Both the position numbers and the translations under genes were made by a program. A stretch of DNA of 64,000 nt from CAWDLX01 sp963753485 (GTDB lineage Bacteria; Actinomycetota; Actinomycetes; Mycobacteriales; Micromonosporaceae): positions 136,097 to 200,096 of the forward strand of contig CAVWCL010000018.1 in the NCBI GenBank assembly GCA_963753485.1, given 5' to 3'. Below, piece after piece: positions 60,421 through 64,000 of this stretch. Position 1 is the stretch's first letter, and each line of letters opens with the position of its first letter. Below the pieces are notes generated by a model. The model was not told where the DNA came from. It saw nothing but the letters and a program-made list of their open reading frames with translations, and ran no database searches.

Positions 60421-61857
60421 CTAGTAACGGTAGTGGTCGCCCTTGAAGGGGCCTTCCGCCGGAATGCCAAGGTAGTCGGCCTGCGCCTTGGTGAGCTCAG
60501 TGAGCTTGACACCGAGCGCGTCGAGGTGGAGGCGCGCGACTTTCTCGTCAAGGTGCTTGGGCAAGGTGTGGACGCCGATCGGGTACTGGTCGGTCTTAGT
60601 GAAAAGCTCAATCTGGGCAATGGTCTGGTTACTGAAGGAGTTGGACATCACGAACGAGGGATGGCCGGTGGCGTTGCCGAGATTGAGCAGACGCCCCTCG
60701 GAGAGCACGATGATCGCGTGGCCGTCGTCGAAGACCCACTCGTCGACCTGCGGCTTGACGTTCACCTTCCGTACGTCGCTCCGCCGGGCCAGACCCTCCA
60801 TGTCGATCTCGTTGTCGAAGTGACCGATGTTGCCCACGATCGCCTGGTGCTTCATCTTGGCCATGTGGTCGGAGGTGATCACGTTGAAGCATCCGGTGGC
60901 GGTGACGAAGATGTCGGCCGTGGTCACCACATCGTCAAAAGTGGTCACTTGGTAGCCGTCCATGGCGGCTTGCAGCGCGCAGATCGGGTCGACCTCGGTC
61001 ACGATGACCCGGGCACCCTGGCCGCGAAGCGACTCCGCGCAACCCTTGCCGACGTCACCGTAGCCGAAGACCACTGCAACCTTGCCGCCGATGAGCACGT
61101 CCGTGGCCCGGTTGATGCCGTCGATAAGGGAGTGCCGGCAGCCGTACTTGTTGTCGAACTTGGACTTGGTCACGGAGTCGTTGACGTTGATCGCCGGGAA
61201 CAGCAAAGTGTCGGTTCGCGCCATCTCGTAGAGCCGGTGCACGCCGGTCGTGGTCTCCTCGGTGACACCCTTGATGCCCGCCGCGATGCGAGTCCAACGC
61301 TGCGCGTCCTCGCCGAGCGAGCGGCGCAGCACGTCGAGGATGACTGCGTACTCCGCGGAGTCGGCGGGGTCGGTCGCCGAGACGGCGCCCGCCGTCTCGA
61401 ACTGGACGCCCTTGTGAACGAGCAGCGTGGCGTCGCCGCCGTCGTCGAGAATCATGTTTGGGCCACCGCCGTCGGGCCAGAGCAACACCTGCTCGGTGCA
61501 CCACCAGTACTCGGGCAGCGTCTCGCCCCTCCAGGCATAGACCGGAATCCCGGACGGGGCGTCCACTGTCCCCTGTGGACCAACGGCGACCGCGGCCGCC
61601 GCGTGGTCCTGAGTCGAGAAGATGTTGCACGAAGCCCACCGGATCTGCGCGCCCAGCGTCACTAGCGTCTCGATAAGTACCGCCGTCTGGATCGTCATAT
61701 GCAGCGAACCGGTGATCCGCGCGCCCCGCAATGGCTGCGATTCGCCGTGCTCGTTGCGCAGCGCCATCAGGCCCGGCATCTCGTGCTCGGCCAGTTGAAT
61801 CTCCTTGCGGCCGAACGCGGCAAGAGAGAGATCCGCGACCTTGAAGTCCGATGACAT
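60421..61857 (-). CDS. ahcY: S-adenosylhomocysteine hydrolase
   Basis: 478 residues, with the insert typical of actinobacteria. Blocks: FKVADLSLAAFGRKEIQLAE, VHKGVQFETAGAV, NAD loop VVFGYGDVGKGCAESLRGQG, GCFNVITSDHMAKMKHQAIV and the C-terminal GDHYRY. It splits SAH to adenosine and homocysteine and thus closes the SAM cycle of the 8837-19687 operon. Its ATG is directly after the stop of a truncated MTHFR-C frame, which provides the AAGGAG site. Orientation and duplicated upstream DNA suggest co-regulation with that operon. Confidence 0.95.
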   Translation of the reverse strand: MSSDFKVADLSLAAFGRKEIQLAEHEMPGLMALRNEHGESQPLRGARITGSLHMTIQTAVLIETLVTLGAQIRWASCNIFSTQDHAAAAVAVGPQGTVDAPSGIPVYAWRGETLPEYWWCTEQVLLWPDGGGPNMILDDGGDATLLVHKGVQFETAGAVSATDPADSAEYAVILDVLRRSLGEDAQRWTRIAAGIKGVTEETTTGVHRLYEMARTDTLLFPAINVNDSVTKSKFDNKYGCRHSLIDGINRATDVLIGGKVAVVFGYGDVGKGCAESLRGQGARVIVTEVDPICALQAAMDGYQVTTFDDVVTTADIFVTATGCFNVITSDHMAKMKHQAIVGNIGHFDNEIDMEGLARRSDVRKVNVKPQVDEWVFDDGHAIIVLSEGRLLNLGNATGHPSFVMSNSFSNQTIAQIELFTKTDQYPIGVHTLPKHLDEKVARLHLDALGVKLTELTKAQADYLGIPAEGPFKGDHYRY

Positions 61858-62040
61858 TTAGCGCTCCTTGAGGGTTTCAGCGCCGGCTGTGAACAGCCGC
61901 CATGCGACCGGATGACGCTCCAGCAAGGATGCGAACCGCCTCAGCACGGGTCTGGGCGCGATGTAGGGCGGGACCCGATAGCCGGCGCGCGCCGAAAGCG
62001 GCGGCGTGCGGGGCCGGGGCCAGCTCGTCTCATCGGACAC
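61858..62040 (-). pseudogene. Truncated duplicate of the MTHFR-C gene, now leader of ahcY
   Basis: From GTG 62040 the frame gives 60 residues: VSDETSWPRPRTPPLSARAG then YRVPPYIAPRPVLRRFASLL, matching the intact protein at 46 of the first 53 positions, and stopping with TAA at 61858-61860. The cysteine cluster is missing. The stop touches the ahcY ATG (61857) and the end of the frame contains its ribosome site, so translation of the fragment is probably coupled to ahcY. Confidence 0.8.
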
Positions 62041-62205
62041 CGCCTCAGCGTCGCAGATCAACGGTCTACCGCGCGTCGTCGCGAGGTCCAAACTCTGCCT
62101 GCCCTGTGTTGTGCCCTGGCACAGGAAGGTTCCGGCTGAACATAGGACACATAGACAGACAGGGACGCGTTCAGTCCTGTTCGTAGGTACACGCCGCAGC
62201 AAGAC
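61882..62205. repeat. Duplicated segment, copy B (promoter region and 5' fragment upstream of ahcY)
   Basis: Partner of 15778-16100. It keeps the last codons of the small coiled-coil gene (LAAACTYEQD then stop, minus strand), the non-coding region and the start of the MTHFR-C gene. Shared blocks include CTCGTCTCATCGGACAC and GTCCAAACTCTG-like text. Differences are spread, so the duplication is not very recent. Confidence 0.85.
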
Positions 62206-62357
62206 GTCCGACGAAGGCAGGGCGCGTGCGGCGGCTCTTCACCCATCGGCTACGAGCGATTTATGGCTGCGACCAGGAGGCTTCAAGCCGCATTATCGAG
62301 TCTCCACGCTTTCTGGGGATTGACATGCCTCACGATCGAAGGCTCTGATGGAATCAG

Positions 62358-62448
62358 TCGGATGTTCCCGGTTGTGGTGGGTGACGTGTGGTGAGGCACG
62401 TCATCCGGCGCGACCCGTTCCCGCTCGACCGCAACGTGGCCGACGAGG
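62358..62448 (+). repeat. Fragment of the galB-aldolase junction
   Basis: The DNA repeats 46736-46826 with a few changes: the frame GMFPVVVGDVW then stop matches the end of the hydratase (ERMFPVVVGDLW), and VRHVIRRDPFPLDRNVADE matches the start of the aldolase. Both genes are missing otherwise. 62206-62357 shows nothing recognisable. Confidence 0.8.
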
Positions 62449-62548
62449 GTTGCCCGGCGCGAACGAGCTTCCATGCCACGGAGCAACCGGACGCCGCCGC
62501 CCGATGCCAGTAGAGTCGCGTCGTTCGGCCACGACATCTCGAGGAACC

Positions 62549-62611
62549 ATGCGGACTCTGCTCGTCGACAACTACGACTCCTACACGTACAACCTGTTCC
62601 AGCTACTCGCC
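62549..62611 (+). pseudogene. 5' fragment of a PabA/TrpG-type (aminodeoxychorismate or anthranilate synthase) gene, cut by IS256
   Basis: From ATG 62549, with GAGGAA upstream, the frame reads MRTLLVDNYDSYTYNLFQLL and A, the invariant start of the glutamine amidotransferase of aminodeoxychorismate/anthranilate synthase. At about 62612 the sequence changes to the left end of an IS256-type element. Continuation, if any, lies beyond the window. Confidence 0.75.
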
Positions 62612-64000
62612 AGAGCGTGTCCCGATCCTCGTAGAAGTTGAGTGGCGGTCCCCCACCTGAGGCCTTCCGAGTGGTAGGTCTCCGGTGAACCCGCCAAGGA
62701 TCACGCAAGGAAGGGGACCGCTGTGAAAACCGTACCGACTCTGCGGGTGGTGTCGACGACCGACACCGCCGAGCAGGCCAGGCAGTTGGGTGTCGAGCTG
62801 CCGGCCGAGATTCAGTTGACGCTGGCCGACATTGGGGCGGTGGCTCGGGAGGGGCTGCTGGCGATGAGCGTGGCCGCCGGGATGGCGGTGATGCAGACGA
62901 TCTTCGACGCCGAGATCGGGGTGGTGTGCGGGCCGAAGGGCCGCCACGACGCCGACCGGACCGCGGTTCGGCACGGCCGGGAGAAGGGGTCGGTGGTGCT
63001 GGGTGGCCGGCGGGTACCGGTGACCCGGCCGCGGGCCCGGACCATGGACGGCCATGAGGTACCGCTGTCGGCGTACAGCCTGTTCGCCGGCGAGGACCAG
63101 CTGTCGGCGGTGGTGATGGAGCGGATGCTGGCTGGGCTGGCCACCCGCCGGCATCCGGCGGCGGCCGAGCCGGTCGGCGCCGCGGTGGAGGAGGCAGCAT
63201 CGGCCACGAGCCGGTCGGCGATCTCGCGCCGGTTCGTGGCCCAGACCAAGACCGCCCTGGCCGAGTTGCTGGCCCGGGACTTGGCGCCGTTGGACATCAG
63301 GGTGCTGATGATCGACGGGGAGCACATCGCCGAGCACTGCTGCGTGGTGGCGTTGGCCATCACCGCCGATGGCACCAAGGTGCCGGTCGGGCTGTGGGAA
63401 GGGTCGACGGAGAACAAGACGGTGGCCAAGCATCTGCTGGCCGACCTGGTCGGCCGTGGCCTGGACGCCGAGGACGGGCTGCTGGTGGTCATCGACGGGG
63501 CCAAGGCGTTGTCGGCGGCGGTGACGTCGGTGTTCGGCGCCAACGCCGCCATCGAACGCTGTACTGTCCACAAGAGACGGAATGTGAAGGAGCATCTGCC
63601 CGAGTCGGAGCGGGAGTGGGTCGATCTCAAGCTGGTTCGGGCGTTGAGCAACCCGGACGCGGCGGCCGGGCTACGTGATGCCAAGGCGCTGGCGACCGCG
63701 TTGGAGCGCAAGCACCCGGGTGCGGCCGCGTCGCTGCGCGAGGGGCTGCCCGAGCTGTTCACCGTGGCGCGGCTGGGCATCACCGGCACGCTGGCGGCCA
63801 CGCTGACCAGCAGCAACCCCATCGAGTCGATGATCTCCATCGCTCGGACCACGAACCGTAACGTCAGCCGCTGGCGTGACGGGCAGATGGTGCTGCGCTG
63901 GACCGCCGCCGGCATGCTCAACGCGCAGCGTTCGTTCCGGCGGGTCAAGGGCTACAAGCAAATGCCGCAGCTCATCGCCGCCCTGCGCCGACACGCCCAT
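62612..64000 (+). mobile_element. IS256-family insertion sequence (left end to window edge)
   Basis: The left border is placed at about 62612 because the pabA frame breaks there; GAGCGTGTCCCGATCCTCG is the likely terminal repeat. About 110 bp of non-coding end precede the transposase, which is open to the window end. The right end and target duplication cannot be seen. Confidence 0.75.
62723..64000 (+). CDS. IS256-family (mutator-type) transposase, C-terminus beyond window
   Basis: At least 426 residues from GTG 62723, with AAGGGG upstream. DDE elements: LDIRVLMIDGEHIAEHCCVV (first D), LLVVIDGAKALSAAVTSVFG (second D) and SNPIESMISIARTTNRNVSR (E); IERCTVHKRRNVKEHLPES is the CxxHxxRN-like motif of the family. 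No stop before 64000, so this copy looks intact and may be active. Confidence 0.85.
   Translation, partial: MKTVPTLRVVSTTDTAEQARQLGVELPAEIQLTLADIGAVAREGLLAMSVAAGMAVMQTIFDAEIGVVCGPKGRHDADRTAVRHGREKGSVVLGGRRVPVTRPRARTMDGHEVPLSAYSLFAGEDQLSAVVMERMLAGLATRRHPAAAEPVGAAVEEAASATSRSAISRRFVAQTKTALAELLARDLAPLDIRVLMIDGEHIAEHCCVVALAITADGTKVPVGLWEGSTENKTVAKHLLADLVGRGLDAEDGLLVVIDGAKALSAAVTSVFGANAAIERCTVHKRRNVKEHLPESEREWVDLKLVRALSNPDAAAGLRDAKALATALERKHPGAAASLREGLPELFTVARLGITGTLAATLTSSNPIESMISIARTTNRNVSRWRDGQMVLRWTAAGMLNAQRSFRRVKGYKQMPQLIAALRRHAH

Noticed and set aside
61858..61875. SAH-riboswitch-like GGAGCGCT just before ahcY
   Set aside because: The match is only the ribosome site AAGGAGCGC at the end of the truncated MTHFR-C frame; no surrounding riboswitch pairing was seen.
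1..64000. CRISPR array or other regularly spaced repeats
   Set aside because: Reading both strands showed only dispersed duplications and inverted repeats, no regular direct-repeat series.

Overview
The window is high-GC bacterial DNA (roughly two-thirds G+C by eye). Frequent GTG starts, 4-bp ATGA/GTGA gene overlaps, a 478-residue actinobacterial-type S-adenosylhomocysteine hydrolase and IS110/IS256/IS701/ISL3/Tn554-like remnants point to an actinomycete; genus cannot be fixed. Identifications rest on recognised motifs and family knowledge, not on searches.

Layout. (1) 1-8310 is ordinary flank: a truncated kinase, TetR/methyltransferase, a divergent sulfur-stress locus (ArsR-rhodanese against persulfide dioxygenase-like/MFS), a secreted Asp-box protein and an ArsR/SRPBCC operon. 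(2) 8440-8820 holds two copies of the 3' half of a tRNA-Met, remnants of an integration site. (3) 8837-19790, minus strand, is a tightly overlapping one-carbon operon: purU, adenosine kinase, metK, core-MetE, an uncharacterised SAM methyltransferase, methylene-THF reductase (MTHFR), an MTHFR-C/MetV-like partner, a small coiled-coil protein, a homocysteine methyltransferase-MTHFR fusion and a PucR-type regulator. (4) 19797-36293, minus strand, carries transport (MFS and a split Opp/Dpp ABC system), tartronate-semialdehyde reductase and hydroxypyruvate isomerase, a thiol-redox set (TrxB, Rdx/SelW-like, thioredoxin), an acyl-CoA set (double CaiB, DUF35, thiolase-like) and a second MetE-like protein. 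(5) After a dead IS110 and a dihydroxyphthalate-decarboxylase-like gene, 39618-54352, plus strand, carries GntR, a 6PGDH-like reductase, a VOC-fold extradiol dioxygenase, a LigM/DesA-like THF-dependent O-demethylase, cupins, a GalB-like 4-oxalomesaconate hydratase, a LigK/GalC-like aldolase, a broken isochorismatase, a pre-mycofactocin-synthase-like flavoprotein, a peptide-type binding protein and a CapA-like protein. (6) 54430-64000 mixes decayed recombinases with MarR/MFS, a D-2-hydroxyacid dehydrogenase, sahH, and a pabA fragment cut by an IS256 element.

The parts fit one pathway: a methoxylated aromatic acid is taken up, its methyl group is moved to tetrahydrofolate, the ring is cleaved, and the product goes through oxalomesaconate to pyruvate and oxaloacetate. 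Methyl-THF is either oxidised (MTHFR with its partner, ending in PurU releasing formate) or passed to homocysteine and cycled through MetK, a SAM methyltransferase, SahH and adenosine kinase. Near-identical promoter-operators at four separate genes, and a duplicated promoter/5' segment shared by the MTHFR-C gene and sahH, tie scattered pieces together. Partial duplications of genes from this same island mark recent rearrangement.
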